From SCUN01 sp046598935 (GTDB lineage Bacteria > Acidobacteriota > Vicinamibacteria > Vicinamibacterales > SCN-69-37), in NCBI GenBank assembly GCA_046598935.1, contig JBKJHW010000079.1:1-23062 (forward strand): a stretch of DNA of 23,062 bases, given 5' to 3'. Both the position numbers and the translations under genes were made by a program. Within the stretch, counting starts at the first letter, position 1, and the number at the start of each line of letters is the position of its first letter. This document shows, piece by piece, positions 7,751 through 15,020 of the stretch. The notes beneath the pieces are model-generated. The model made no database searches, was not told the origin of the DNA, and saw nothing but the letters and a program-made list of their open reading frames with translations.

Positions 7751-8299
7751 ATGACCCCGGTTATTCGGCTCGGCGTGCCGGCGGACGCTGTCGCGCTCGC
7801 CGAGCTCGCGGCGCGCACCTTCTCCGACACGTTTGCCGCCGACAATCGCCCCGAGGACATGGCGGCTCATGAGATTGAAGCGTACGGGCCTCTCATCCAG
7901 GGTCGCGAGCTCAGAGATCCGCGCATCACCACGCTGATTGCCGAAATCGGCACCGAGCTGGCGGGCTACGCGCAAATCCGGCATCATCCGGCGCCGGACT
8001 GCGTGAAAGGCGACAAGCCGATCGAACTCTGGCGGTTCTACATCACCGCTGACTGGCACGGCCGCGGCGTCGCTGCGGCGCTCATGGCCGCCGTTGACAG
8101 CGAGGCGCGGCGCGCAGGCGGACGCACACTGTGGCTCGGTGTCTGGGAACGGAACGACCGCGCGAAAGCGTTTTACACAAAATCCGGCTTCATCGATGTC
8201 GGCACGCAGCAGTTCATCGTTGGCTCGGATGTTCAGACCGAACGGGTCATGGTGCGGCCCATCATGATCAACGGGAGCAACGGGAGCAGCGTGCGATGA
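7751..8299 (+). CDS. GNAT-family N-acetyltransferase
   Basis: This 182-residue protein transfers an acetyl group from acetyl-CoA to an unknown amine. Seen in the sequence: an N-terminal IRLGVPADAVALAELAARTF (beta1-alpha1), the core strand ELWRFYITADWHGRGVAAALM with the acetyl-CoA pyrophosphate loop (R/Q-x-x-G-x-A type, HGRGVAA), and motif B LWLGVWERNDRAKAFYTKSGF ending with the conserved Tyr/Phe. The frame is open upstream to 7559 inside the VOC gene, but the ATG at 7751, preceded by a GGGGGC purine block, starts the domain exactly. The C-terminus ends in a small 9-bp tandem duplication (AACGGGAGC twice, 8271-8288), encoding Asn-Gly-Ser repeats. The methyltransferase starts 22 nt downstream. 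Confidence 0.86.
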   Translation: MTPVIRLGVPADAVALAELAARTFSDTFAADNRPEDMAAHEIEAYGPLIQGRELRDPRITTLIAEIGTELAGYAQIRHHPAPDCVKGDKPIELWRFYITADWHGRGVAAALMAAVDSEARRAGGRTLWLGVWERNDRAKAFYTKSGFIDVGTQQFIVGSDVQTERVMVRPIMINGSNGSSVR

Positions 8300-8321
8300 C
8301 AACGACGATGCGAGATCGCGC

Positions 8322-9089
8322 ATGATTCAGTTCAACGACGGCGCCGGGTACGAACGCTACATGGGCCAATGGAGCCAGCTCGCGGGCCGCGCGTTCCTCG
8401 CCTGGCTCGCTCCTCCGCCGCGGTGGCGATGGCTCGATGTCGGATGCGGTAACGGCGCGTTCACCGAGATGATCGTCGACACGGCTTCGCCGGCCTCTGT
8501 TCATGGCATCGATCCGTCCGAAGCGCAGCTCGCGTTCGCCCGGTCAAGGCCCCGAACGCGCTCCGTGGTCTACCGCCAAGGCTCGGCAACTGCGCTGAAC
8601 TTCAACAGCGACGACTTCGACGCCGCCGTCATGCCCCTCGTTATCGTCTTTGTTCCGGATCCGGCGAAAGCGATCGGCGAAATGCGGCGCGTGGTCCGAA
8701 CCGGCGGCTGTGTCGCGGCTTACATGTGGGATCAAGATGGGTTTCCGTACCACGCCCTGATGGCTGAAATGCGCACCCTCGGCGCGGATGTTCCAGTGCC
8801 GCCGAGTCCAGATGCCGCGCGCCTGGACGCCATGCGCGATCTCTGGACGGCCGCCGGTCTCATTGAAGTGAGCGGCCTTGAAGCAACCGTCGAACGGACG
8901 TTCGCCGATTTCGACGACTATTTGACGACGATCCGGCTGAGCCCGAGTGTGGGCCGCTCGTTAGCCGCGATGAGCACAAGCGACTTCGCGCGGCTCGAAG
9001 CGCGCCTGCGAGAACGCTTGCCCGCCGATGCACATGGACGCATCACCTACAGCGCGCGCGGCAATTTCATGCGAGGCAAGGTCGCATGA
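8322..9089 (+). CDS. Class I SAM-dependent methyltransferase (UbiE/Methyltransf_11 type)
   Basis: This encodes 255 residues. Motif I WLDVGCGNGAF lies at about 37-47, the acidic residue after strand 2 is in VHGIDPSEAQLAFAR, and motif II/III are GSATALNFNSDDFDAAVMPLVIVFVPDPAKAIGEMRRVVRTGG. The opening 'NDGAGYERYMGQWSQLAGRAFLAWL' is a common signature of small-molecule methyltransferases of the Methyltransf_11/25 group. The acceptor is unknown. It starts 22 nt after the GNAT gene and its stop overlaps the ATG of a 29-codon ORF (ATGA at 9086-9089). Probably cytoplasmic and co-transcribed with its neighbours. Confidence 0.88.
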   Translation: MIQFNDGAGYERYMGQWSQLAGRAFLAWLAPPPRWRWLDVGCGNGAFTEMIVDTASPASVHGIDPSEAQLAFARSRPRTRSVVYRQGSATALNFNSDDFDAAVMPLVIVFVPDPAKAIGEMRRVVRTGGCVAAYMWDQDGFPYHALMAEMRTLGADVPVPPSPDAARLDAMRDLWTAAGLIEVSGLEATVERTFADFDDYLTTIRLSPSVGRSLAAMSTSDFARLEARLRERLPADAHGRITYSARGNFMRGKVA

Positions 9090-9175
9090 TCAAGCTGCCG
9101 AAGTTTCTCGGCGGCAACGTGCCGCTCAACGTACTCGCCAAGAACGTCGACGAATACATTCGATCCAGGAGCTAG
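9086..9175 (+). CDS. Possible 29-residue peptide overlapping the methyltransferase stop
   Basis: The ATG at 9086 shares ATGA with the methyltransferase stop, an arrangement typical of translational coupling. The frame reads 29 codons to TAG at 9173-9175 and gives MIKLPKFLGG... ending DEYIRSRS, a basic peptide with an amphipathic helix-like second half. I recognise no family. It could be a real coupled small protein, the remnant of a longer gene, or a chance frame; the only support is the overlap geometry and the otherwise empty 125-nt gap to the next gene. Confidence 0.3.
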   Translation: MIKLPKFLGGNVPLNVLAKNVDEYIRSRS

Positions 9176-9214
9176 ACATACGCAACAGAGCGCCAACTGA
9201 ACTACGATCTGCCA

Positions 9215-9778
9215 ATGAAGCTCTTTCTCGCCGTGTTCGTTCTGCTTATGGGATCGGCCCTCAATGCTCAGCAGCCATCGTCTGCGGCCTCGTCCACCAG
9301 CGACATCGATCGCGACGTATGGAATGTCATCGTCGAAACGGTGGCTCAGGACGACATCGTCCGTATGGGCAGCACCTACGGTCCGAACGCCGTGATAGTG
9401 AACCCCACCGGCACACAGCCGGTTGCCGCGGCGCTCGAACGATGGGGCCGCGACATGGTCACGAACAAGGCGAAAGGTACAAGAGCGACGGTGTCGTTCC
9501 GGTTCTCGCGGCGGCTCGACGGCGCTGCCTCCGCGTTCGAGACCGGCATCTTCAAATACACGACGATCGACAAGGCCGGCGTCAGCACGCCCGGCTACTA
9601 TCCGTTCGAACAACTTCTCGTGAAAATCGACGGGCGCTGGCGAATCTTGATGGAGCGCCAGTTTCCGATGGTGACCGAAGCCGAGTGGGCGAAGCTTCCG
9701 CCATGGCCTTCGGCCACTGACATTTCCTCCGTATACGTCGCGCACATGTGCCAGCACTTGAGACAAGTGGGAGCTTGA
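9215..9778 (+). CDS. Exported NTF2/SnoaL-like (DUF4440-type) protein
   Basis: This encodes 187 residues. A signal peptide (MKLFLAVFVLLMGSALNA, cleavage before Gln-Gln) precedes a cone-shaped NTF2-like fold: an N-terminal helix DRDVWNVIVETVAQDDIVRMGSTYGPNAVIV, a GTQPVAAALERWGRDMV helix, then the long curved strands VSFRFSRRLDGAASAFETGIFKY and YYPFEQLLVKIDGRWRILMERQF. The closing 'KIDGRWRI' is typical of SnoaL/DUF4440 proteins. Members range from isomerases to ligand carriers; no catalytic pair can be assigned. It is predicted to be periplasmic. The start follows the small overlapping ORF by 39 nt, and the second VOC gene begins 3 nt after its stop, so they are probably co-transcribed. Confidence 0.75.
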   Translation: MKLFLAVFVLLMGSALNAQQPSSAASSTSDIDRDVWNVIVETVAQDDIVRMGSTYGPNAVIVNPTGTQPVAAALERWGRDMVTNKAKGTRATVSFRFSRRLDGAASAFETGIFKYTTIDKAGVSTPGYYPFEQLLVKIDGRWRILMERQFPMVTEAEWAKLPPWPSATDISSVYVAHMCQHLRQVGA

Positions 9779-9781
9779 GCA

Positions 9782-10168
9782 ATGAGCGCGATACTGGAGA
9801 AAGCCTACGGCTACCAGGACGACAAGATGAGCCTCCCGGTCACAGACCTGGACGCGGCAATTCCGTTCTATGAAACGGTTCTGGGCTTCCGCGTCGTCTC
9901 GCGGACGCAGACGCCGCATCCGGGCGCGGTTCTTTCGCGCGACCAGGTGCAGATCGGACTGGCCGAGAATGGCCGCGACGCTTCACAAGACGGCTGCGCG
10001 TTCCACGTGACGAACCTCGACGCGCTGATGGCCGAAATGACTGCTGGTGGACTCGACAAAAAGCCATCCGAGATCGGCATCGAAAAGATGGACGGCGTGC
10101 CGTGGCGCGTATTTTATCTCGTCGCGCCCGACGGGCTCTGCTACTGGTTCGGCGAACAGCAGAAATAG
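9782..10168 (+). CDS. VOC-family (glyoxalase-like) protein
   Basis: This encodes 128 residues with one VOC module: KMSLPVTDLDAAIPFYETVLGFRVVSR in the first half, then VQIGLAENGRDASQDGCAFHVTNLDALMAEM and a C-terminal VFYLVAPDGLCYWFGEQ. The second half resembles the lactoylglutathione-lyase-like subgroup (F-x-x-x-APDGxxYWF), but the usual terminal Glu ligand is shifted to FGE. It is quite different from the VOC protein at 7339. GGGAG at 9769-9773 is a good Shine-Dalgarno 8 nt before the ATG, inside the end of the NTF2-like gene. It converges with the DUF1684 gene, 3 nt between stops. Substrate unknown. Confidence 0.84.
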   Translation: MSAILEKAYGYQDDKMSLPVTDLDAAIPFYETVLGFRVVSRTQTPHPGAVLSRDQVQIGLAENGRDASQDGCAFHVTNLDALMAEMTAGGLDKKPSEIGIEKMDGVPWRVFYLVAPDGLCYWFGEQQK

Positions 10169-10171
10169 GAA

Positions 10172-11104
10172 CTACTTGCCGCTCGGCAGCGGCACGTGCA
10201 CCGGGTACGCCTTCTCACCCGCGAGAATCTTGAGCGGCAGCCGATTCTCTTTCAGCGGAATCGGGCACGTCGTGTACGGGTTGAACGCGCACGGCGGGTT
10301 GTAAGCTTCGTTGAAATCCAGCACTGCCGTGCCGTCTGGCAGCAGGTTCGCGTAAAGAAAACGCGCGGCTTCATACGTCTCCTGCCCGCTCGACGCATCC
10401 TTGAACACGATGTAGAAACGATTCGGCCGCGTGGTGAACGGGCGAATCCGCAGTGTTTGCCCCAGCAGCGTGAACTCGACGACGCCTTCGGTCTTGTAGG
10501 AATCGATGTCGCCAAAGGTGTTGAGTACTTGAAGTGACCGCGGCTCCGCGTCCTTGATGAAGCGGCCGACAACGCGGTACTGCTGATCGATCGGAAACCA
10601 TGTGAAGCCGAGGAAGCCCGTCGCAAGCGGACCTTTCGGATCTCGAACGCGAAGCTGCCGATTCTGACCGCTGACGTGCACCACCATCCGCACGTCACCG
10701 ACCGACAACTGATCCGCGCCGGGCCCGCCGTCGTCTTGGAGATCCATCGGCCCGGCAATTGGCTTGCCGTTGACCTGAATCAGCGGGAGCGCGGAACGGT
10801 CGGGTTCGAATCGCACGACCGTGCCATTCAAGATGAACGCGCCGAGCGATGCCGGCACGGGAGGCCCCAGCGTGATGTCGCGACCCGGCCCGCTGCCGGC
10901 CGTTGTGCGGCCGGGCTTGAGTGGATGGAGGCCGGCGATGCTGACCCAATCGCGCCGATAGTCGACTTCGTGCTTGTCGCGCCACGCCTGCACGGCCTTG
11001 ACGTGCGCCGCAGAGTCTTCAGGAGTCATTGCCGGCGGCGCAGGTTTGCCGCACGCGGCCGTTATCGCAACGACAAGAAGGAAGACCGCGCTGGCTCGAT
11101 TCAT
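10172..11104 (-). CDS. DUF1684-family lipoprotein
   Basis: This encodes 310 residues. A lipoprotein signal ends in TAAC, with Cys18 as the acylated residue, so the protein is membrane-anchored and extracytoplasmic. The body starts with VKAVQAWRDKHEVDYRRDWVSIAGLHPLKPG, the usual beginning of DUF1684, and ends with the family hallmark FNEAYNPPCAFNPYTTCPIP at about 264-283, followed by KENRLP. The two cysteines in that motif may form a disulfide or bind metal. The biochemical function of the family is not known to me. It lies 19 nt downstream of a broken membrane-protein gene on the same strand, so it was probably its operon partner. Its ATG at 11104 is supported by the signal peptide. Confidence 0.88.
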   Translation of the reverse strand: MNRASAVFLLVVAITAACGKPAPPAMTPEDSAAHVKAVQAWRDKHEVDYRRDWVSIAGLHPLKPGRTTAGSGPGRDITLGPPVPASLGAFILNGTVVRFEPDRSALPLIQVNGKPIAGPMDLQDDGGPGADQLSVGDVRMVVHVSGQNRQLRVRDPKGPLATGFLGFTWFPIDQQYRVVGRFIKDAEPRSLQVLNTFGDIDSYKTEGVVEFTLLGQTLRIRPFTTRPNRFYIVFKDASSGQETYEAARFLYANLLPDGTAVLDFNEAYNPPCAFNPYTTCPIPLKENRLPLKILAGEKAYPVHVPLPSGK

Positions 11105-11123
11105 GCCCGCACGTTACTACGTA

Positions 11124-11706
11124 CTAGGACCGCTGTGGAATGGTCCGGGCGCGAATGCGCCACAACCAGTAGAACATCGCCGCGAAAGGCATGAGCAGCA
11201 TGGCCATGCGTACAGGGAGGATGTTGATGACGTCCGGCAGAATGACCGCAACGCGCGCGCGGATCGAGAAGAACGACCCGGCCGCGATGAACAGCGCGAA
11301 GCACATCCGCCAGAGGTAACGCGCCAGCCGCTTCCGGCCGTGAAGCGGCCCCGTGCGGAGCACGCGCAGATCGCCGAACGCCGACAGCGACAGGACGATT
11401 CCAAGGAAGAACAGCATGAAAAACGGCGCGCCATTGAGCATGCCGCGCGGCTGCTGGAATGCGATGACGCCGCCGATCATCGTGCGAACGGCCAGCACAA
11501 TCGCCCGCATCATCGCGCCGATGGTCAGCCATTTCAGCTTTGTTGACGGTGGACGCACCGCCGTGAGCGCCGTGATCGTGAAATACACCGTCATCAAGCC
11601 CGATGCGGCGGTGCAGCGGACCGCCTTTTCGCACCGCAAGGGCGACTGAACCAAGAACAATGGCCAGTCCGCCGGCCGCGATGTGAATGGGAAGCAGGAA
11701 CGGCAC
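11124..11706 (-). pseudogene. DUF2306-like membrane protein, frameshifted with an apparent internal deletion
   Basis: Two frames together encode one membrane protein. From the GTG at 11706, LPIHIAAGGLAIVLGSVAL and KGGPLHRRIG match the start of small DUF2306-like membrane proteins (first TM helix, then the K-G-G-x-L-H-R motif). At about 11598-11602 the homology moves to another frame, GLMTVYFTITALTAVRPP, then MLNGAPFFMLFFLGIVLSLS, GPLHGRKRLARYLWRMCFAL and AMFYWLWRIR, ending at the TAG at 11124. In relatives as I recall them, about 30-40 residues including a second TM helix lie between these two blocks, so a deletion not divisible by three seems likely. Neither frame hits an early stop because the DNA is GC-rich, so a gene finder may call 11101-11706 or 11124-11894 by mistake. 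An assembly error is the alternative. Confidence 0.7.
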
Positions 11707-11781
11707 GGTGGGTCCCAGGGATCGACGACGGCGAGCGCGGCTTTGTTCGGAAACGACCGCGGGCCGACATACGATGAGAGC

Positions 11782-12354
11782 ATGAAGCGTTGGCAGTTGC
11801 TCGTCGTGTTCGCGGCGTTTGCCTGGTCCGCCGGATGCGGTTCACCGAAAAGTTCCGGCGGGATGCACGGCGCGATCGCGACCGACAAAGGCACGATCGA
11901 AATCGAGTTTCTCGAGGCCGATGCGCCGAAAGCCGTCGAAAACTTCCGGTTGCTTGCCGAAAATGGTTATTACAACGGCCTCACTTTTCACCGCGTTGTC
12001 CGCGGCTTCATGCTCCAGGGCGGCGATCCGGCCGGCGACGGGACCGGCGGCGAAAGCGCGTGGGGCGGCGTCTTTGACGATGAAATCAATTCGCAGTCGG
12101 CGCTCTATCGAGGCGGGTACACGCGCGGGCTTGTCGCGATGGCGAATCGCGGCGCCAACACGAACGGCAGCCAGTTCTTCGTGATGCATCAGGACTATCC
12201 GCTTCCGCCGAACTACGTGATCTTCGCAAAAGTCATCGGCGGCCTCGATGTCGTCGATGCGCTCGCGGCCGTGCCGACGACGATGGGAATGGACGGCGGG
12301 ATGAGCCAGCCGTTGACGCCGCCGAAAATCAAGAGCGTCACAATCAAGCCGTAA
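11782..12354 (+). CDS. Cyclophilin-type peptidyl-prolyl cis-trans isomerase, lipoprotein
   Basis: This encodes 190 residues. The N-terminus MKRWQLLVVFAAFAWSAGC is a lipoprotein signal with Cys19 acylated, placing the enzyme at the periplasmic face of a membrane. The cyclophilin domain starts at MHGAIATDKGTIEIEF. Active-site residues are visible: R71 and F76 in FHRVVRGFMLQGGDP, Q79, and the ANRGANTNGSQFFV block at about 121-134. The length fits the compact bacterial cyclophilins. It isomerises Xaa-Pro bonds in exported proteins. The frame is open upstream to 11683, but that part is antisense to the broken membrane gene, so the ATG at 11782 is chosen. The next gene begins 3 nt after the stop. 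Confidence 0.92.
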   Translation: MKRWQLLVVFAAFAWSAGCGSPKSSGGMHGAIATDKGTIEIEFLEADAPKAVENFRLLAENGYYNGLTFHRVVRGFMLQGGDPAGDGTGGESAWGGVFDDEINSQSALYRGGYTRGLVAMANRGANTNGSQFFVMHQDYPLPPNYVIFAKVIGGLDVVDALAAVPTTMGMDGGMSQPLTPPKIKSVTIKP

Positions 12355-12357
12355 CTC

Positions 12358-12861
12358 ATGATCAAACTCATCGCACTGCTGGCTATTGGATTCGTCGCCG
12401 CGCCGACGCGCGCCGAGATTATCGCCGCGTCGCGAGACATCATCCAGAAAGCGCACTACTGCACGTTCATCACAATCGGCCCGAACGGCCAGCCGCAGGC
12501 GCGCGTGGTCGATCCGCTTGCGCCCGACGCGGACTTCACAATCTGGTTCGCGACGAATCCGCTGACGCGCAAGGTCGGCGAGATCCGCAAGAACCCGAAA
12601 GCGACAATGAGCTGCTTCGATTCGGCGACGTCAAGCTACGTGACGATTCTGGGCACGGCGTCGATCGTCACCGACCCGGCGCTGAAGCGCGCGCGCTGGA
12701 AATCAGACTGGGACGCCATTTATCCACTGGGCTCGGCCGCCGCTGACGTCGTCATGATCCGCCTGACGCCGGCGCGCCTCGAGATCTCGAGCGAATCCCG
12801 CGGGATGACCGGCGACCCCAGAACGTGGCTGCCCCTGTCCATCGGGTTCCCGGGCAAATAA
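12358..12861 (+). CDS. Exported pyridoxamine 5'-phosphate oxidase-like (FMN-binding split barrel) protein
   Basis: This encodes 167 residues. A short signal peptide (MIKLIALLAIGFVAAPTRA, cleavage before Glu) is followed by a split-barrel fold: IIAASRDIIQKAHYCTFITIGPNGQPQARVVDP, FTIWFATNPLTRKVGEIRKNPKATMSCFD and SYVTILGTASIVTDPALK. This matches the general stress/PNPOx-like group that binds flavin or F420. The 'WFATNPLTRKVGEIRKNP' segment is the usual cofactor-phosphate region. Export is odd for this mostly cytoplasmic group. It is 3 nt downstream of the cyclophilin gene and so probably co-translated with it. No substrate can be assigned; true PNPOx activity is unlikely for a protein this short. 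Confidence 0.8.
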   Translation: MIKLIALLAIGFVAAPTRAEIIAASRDIIQKAHYCTFITIGPNGQPQARVVDPLAPDADFTIWFATNPLTRKVGEIRKNPKATMSCFDSATSSYVTILGTASIVTDPALKRARWKSDWDAIYPLGSAAADVVMIRLTPARLEISSESRGMTGDPRTWLPLSIGFPGK

Positions 12862-12914
12862 CGATTTGTTTGTCCAGCGCGTGGGTTTGATACCGCTGAG
12901 GCGTCTATCAAGGC

Positions 12915-13433
12915 ATGAGCGAGACAGAGATCCCGGAGGTGTACCGGCGGACCATCGGCCCGCTCTATGCCTACGTGTCTCGCCGCTGTGCGGGCGAACG
13001 CGCGCTCGCCGAAGATGTCGTCCAGGAAACCTGGCTGCGCGCGGTGGACGCCTGGCGCAGGCAGGGCGTGCCTGATGCGCCGTCGGCGTGGCTGGCGACG
13101 GTCGCTCATAACCTTCTCGTCTCGCACTTCCGCCGTCGCAAGCCCGTCGCGCTCGACGCCATTCCTTCCGAAGCGGCGTTGGCAGTGGTCGACGACGGGT
13201 TCAGTACCGATTCCGCCGATATCGCAAAGCTGATCCAGTGAGGCCTCACGCAGCTCCCGCAGCGCGAAGCCGGGATGCTCGAAGCTTTCTACTTCGACGA
13301 ACGGCCGACCGCCTTGATTGCCAGAGATCTGCGGCTTTCCGACCGGGCGGTCGAAGGCCGCCTGCGCCGCGCGCGGCTCAAGCTGCGGCGCGTCATTGAA
13401 CGCACACTCCCACAACAAGGAGCAAGACGATGA
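12915..13433 (+). pseudogene. ECF-type RNA polymerase sigma factor interrupted by an in-frame TGA
   Basis: The ATG at 12915 starts a sigma-70 region 2 (YAYVSRRCAGERALAEDVVQETWLRAVDAWR, then AWLATVAHNLLVSHFRRRK). After 108 codons the frame meets TGA at 13239-13241, in the linker between regions 2 and 4. The same frame then continues for 63 codons as a normal region 4 (GLTQLPQREAG, FYFDERPTALIARDL, LSDRAVEGRLRRARLKL) and ends at TGA 13431-13433, sharing ATGA with the next gene. One C-to-T change (CGA to TGA) would explain the break. An ATG at 13275 could allow re-initiation of a 52-residue region 4 fragment. Many other genes here end in TGA, so recoding is unlikely. Either a recent nonsense mutation, a sequence error, or readthrough. 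A weak TTGTTT/GATACC pair (12866, 12889, 17-nt spacing) lies upstream. Confidence 0.8.
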
Positions 13434-14362
13434 ACACGACAACCCATAAACCCACTCCGGAGTTCGAGCGCTTTCTCGAATGGCAAGTTACGACCGCTGT
13501 GCAGAGACAGGCTCGATTCGCGGAGCCGGCGCGGCCCGCGTACGCAAAATACTTCGGCGTCGCGGCCCTGGTCGTCGTCTCGATTCTTGTCGGCGCCGGC
13601 GGCGTGACAGCCGCGGGTCGGATCCAGGCCAACGAGCAGATGAAGCTGCTGCTCGCGCAGCAAGCCAGCGAAGTGCTTGTGGCTCAGATGCAAGTGGATG
13701 TCGCGAAAAAGACTGCCGAGCTTTTGAAAAGCCAGGCGGAAGTCGGCGTCGCCACGCTCGGAGCAGCCGCCGACGCCGCACTCAACTTACAGCGGGCCGA
13801 GCTCATGCTCAAACGGGCGGCGCTGGGCACTGAAGAGATCGGCGCATCGGGCCGGGCCGTCCAGGACGATCTGTCATCGCCGCTCGTTGGCAAGCGTGAC
13901 TTTGTCACCGAACGCCTTTTGATCGATACGCAGGCTTCGGGCCTGCTGGTCCGCGCCGCGGCCGATAAGCTCAAGCGGGTGAAGACACGCTTTGAAGTCG
14001 GTGTGGCGACGGAGGTGGAATTGGCTGCCGCCCAGAGCGAGATGACACGCGCCGGCTGGAATGCACGCAACCTGGCCGTGCTTTCTGAGATGCGGCGGCA
14101 GTTTGTGTTGGGCAAGATCAAGGCCGCCGACATGAAACACCAGCGGATCCTCGCCACGACCTATTCCGAGTTGGGCATCGCCGAAGCCGATCTCGAAGCC
14201 GCCAAGGCGCGGTACGTCTTGCTTGAGCGGAAGGCCGCGATCGGCACGAGCGGCGAAGTAGACCTGTTAAAAGCGCGGATCGAAATGCTCACGAAACAGC
14301 AGGAAATTGCGCAGCTGAAAACGCGGATCAAGGCGCTGGAAGGACGAGAACAGGGGAAGTAA
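13430..14362 (+). CDS. Single-pass membrane protein with TolC-like periplasmic helical repeats, sigma-factor partner
   Basis: This encodes 310 residues. About 40 N-terminal residues (PEFERFLEWQVTTAVQRQARF) precede one TM helix (GVAALVVVSILVGAGGVTAA, ~43-62) and a long helical domain to the C-terminus. The order (short cytoplasmic part, one TM, periplasmic part) and the ATGA overlap with the sigma gene are those of an anti-sigma factor. No zinc-finger HXXXCXXC motif is present. The periplasmic part holds units like those in TolC/OEP hairpins: SQAEVGVATLGAAADAALNL (~101), TRFEVGVATEVELAAAQSEM (~186), a weaker RQFVLGKIKAADMKHQRI (~223) and ERKAAIGTSGEVDLLKARIE (~266). AAGGAG at 13417-13422 is a strong Shine-Dalgarno 7 nt before the ATG, so translation need not depend on the interrupted sigma gene. 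Confidence 0.72.
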   Translation: MNTTTHKPTPEFERFLEWQVTTAVQRQARFAEPARPAYAKYFGVAALVVVSILVGAGGVTAAGRIQANEQMKLLLAQQASEVLVAQMQVDVAKKTAELLKSQAEVGVATLGAAADAALNLQRAELMLKRAALGTEEIGASGRAVQDDLSSPLVGKRDFVTERLLIDTQASGLLVRAAADKLKRVKTRFEVGVATEVELAAAQSEMTRAGWNARNLAVLSEMRRQFVLGKIKAADMKHQRILATTYSELGIAEADLEAAKARYVLLERKAAIGTSGEVDLLKARIEMLTKQQEIAQLKTRIKALEGREQGK

Positions 14363-14373
14363 CCTAGGGGCTC

Positions 14374-14988
14374 ATGGCCCCGGTAATCCCGAGTCCCAAA
14401 TCAATCAGGAGCTTTCGTGACGCGGCGGCGTTCGAAGCGTGGCTCTCGAAGAACCACGACAGCGAGACCGAGCTGTGGCTCAAGGTTCACAAGAAAGATT
14501 CCGGCTTGCCGTCGGTGAATTGCGGGCAGGCGCTCGAAGTCGCGCTGTGTTGGGGATGGATCGACGGCCTCAGGAAATCGCTCGACGAGAAGTCATTTCT
14601 TCAACGCTACTCGCCGCGGCAGAAGAAAAGCATCTGGAGCCAGATCAATCGGGATCATGTGGCCCGGCTCGTCGGAGCCAGCCGCATGACACCCGCCGGG
14701 CAACGCCAGGTCGACGCCGCGAAAGCCGACGGCCGGTGGGACGCGGCGTACGCGCCCATTCGCAGCGCAAGCTCAGCGTCGCTCCCAACCGACCTCCGCA
14801 AGGCGATCCTGGCTGACCCGCGCGCTGTAAAAACATTCAGGACACTCGGCCGCATGAACCACTTCGCGCTCGCATTCCGGACCAACAACATGAAGACACC
14901 GGCCGGCCGGGCGAAGAAGATCGCCGCGCTCGTCGAGATGCTCGCCCGCGGCGAGACGATCGTGCCGGAGAAGCGCAAACGCGGCTAG
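14374..14988 (+). CDS. YdeI/OmpD-associated (OmdA) family protein
   Basis: This encodes 204 residues. The N-terminal part FRDAAAFEAWLSKNHDSETELWLKVHKK, then ALEVALCWGWIDGLRKSLDEKSFLQRYSPRQKKSIWSQIN, is the standard signature of the YdeI-like family. The C-terminal LRKAILADPRAVKTFRTLGRMNH plus the KTPAGRAKKIAALVEML segment corresponds to the OmdA domain. The family was named for links with bacteriocin protection and OmpD in enterobacteria, but its molecular role is unclear. No signal peptide or TM segment is seen, so it is probably cytoplasmic. It begins 11 nt after the sigma-partner gene with AGGGG just upstream; co-transcription is possible, a functional link is not implied. Confidence 0.88.
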   Translation: MAPVIPSPKSIRSFRDAAAFEAWLSKNHDSETELWLKVHKKDSGLPSVNCGQALEVALCWGWIDGLRKSLDEKSFLQRYSPRQKKSIWSQINRDHVARLVGASRMTPAGQRQVDAAKADGRWDAAYAPIRSASSASLPTDLRKAILADPRAVKTFRTLGRMNHFALAFRTNNMKTPAGRAKKIAALVEMLARGETIVPEKRKRG

Positions 14989-15020
14989 AATTCACCCGTC
15001 AGTTCAATCAGGAGACCGTC

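Noticed and set aside
8271..8288. Two tandem copies of AACGGGAGC at the end of the GNAT gene
   Set aside because: Only two short in-frame copies; noted in the gene entry but too small to treat as a repeat locus.
9047..9919. 290-codon minus-strand frame over the NTF2-like gene
   Set aside because: Antisense to a gene with a signal peptide and good fold match, and to the overlapping small ORF and VOC gene; no domain seen.
13239..13241. The TGA in the sigma gene as selenocysteine or a reassigned codon
   Set aside because: Sigma factors have no known selenocysteine here, no obvious SECIS-like stem was seen, and many other genes in the window end in TGA.
12720..13442. 240-codon minus-strand frame over the sigma factor gene
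   Set aside because: It is open across the interrupted sigma gene, but the plus strand encodes clear sigma regions 2 and 4, so this is a shadow.
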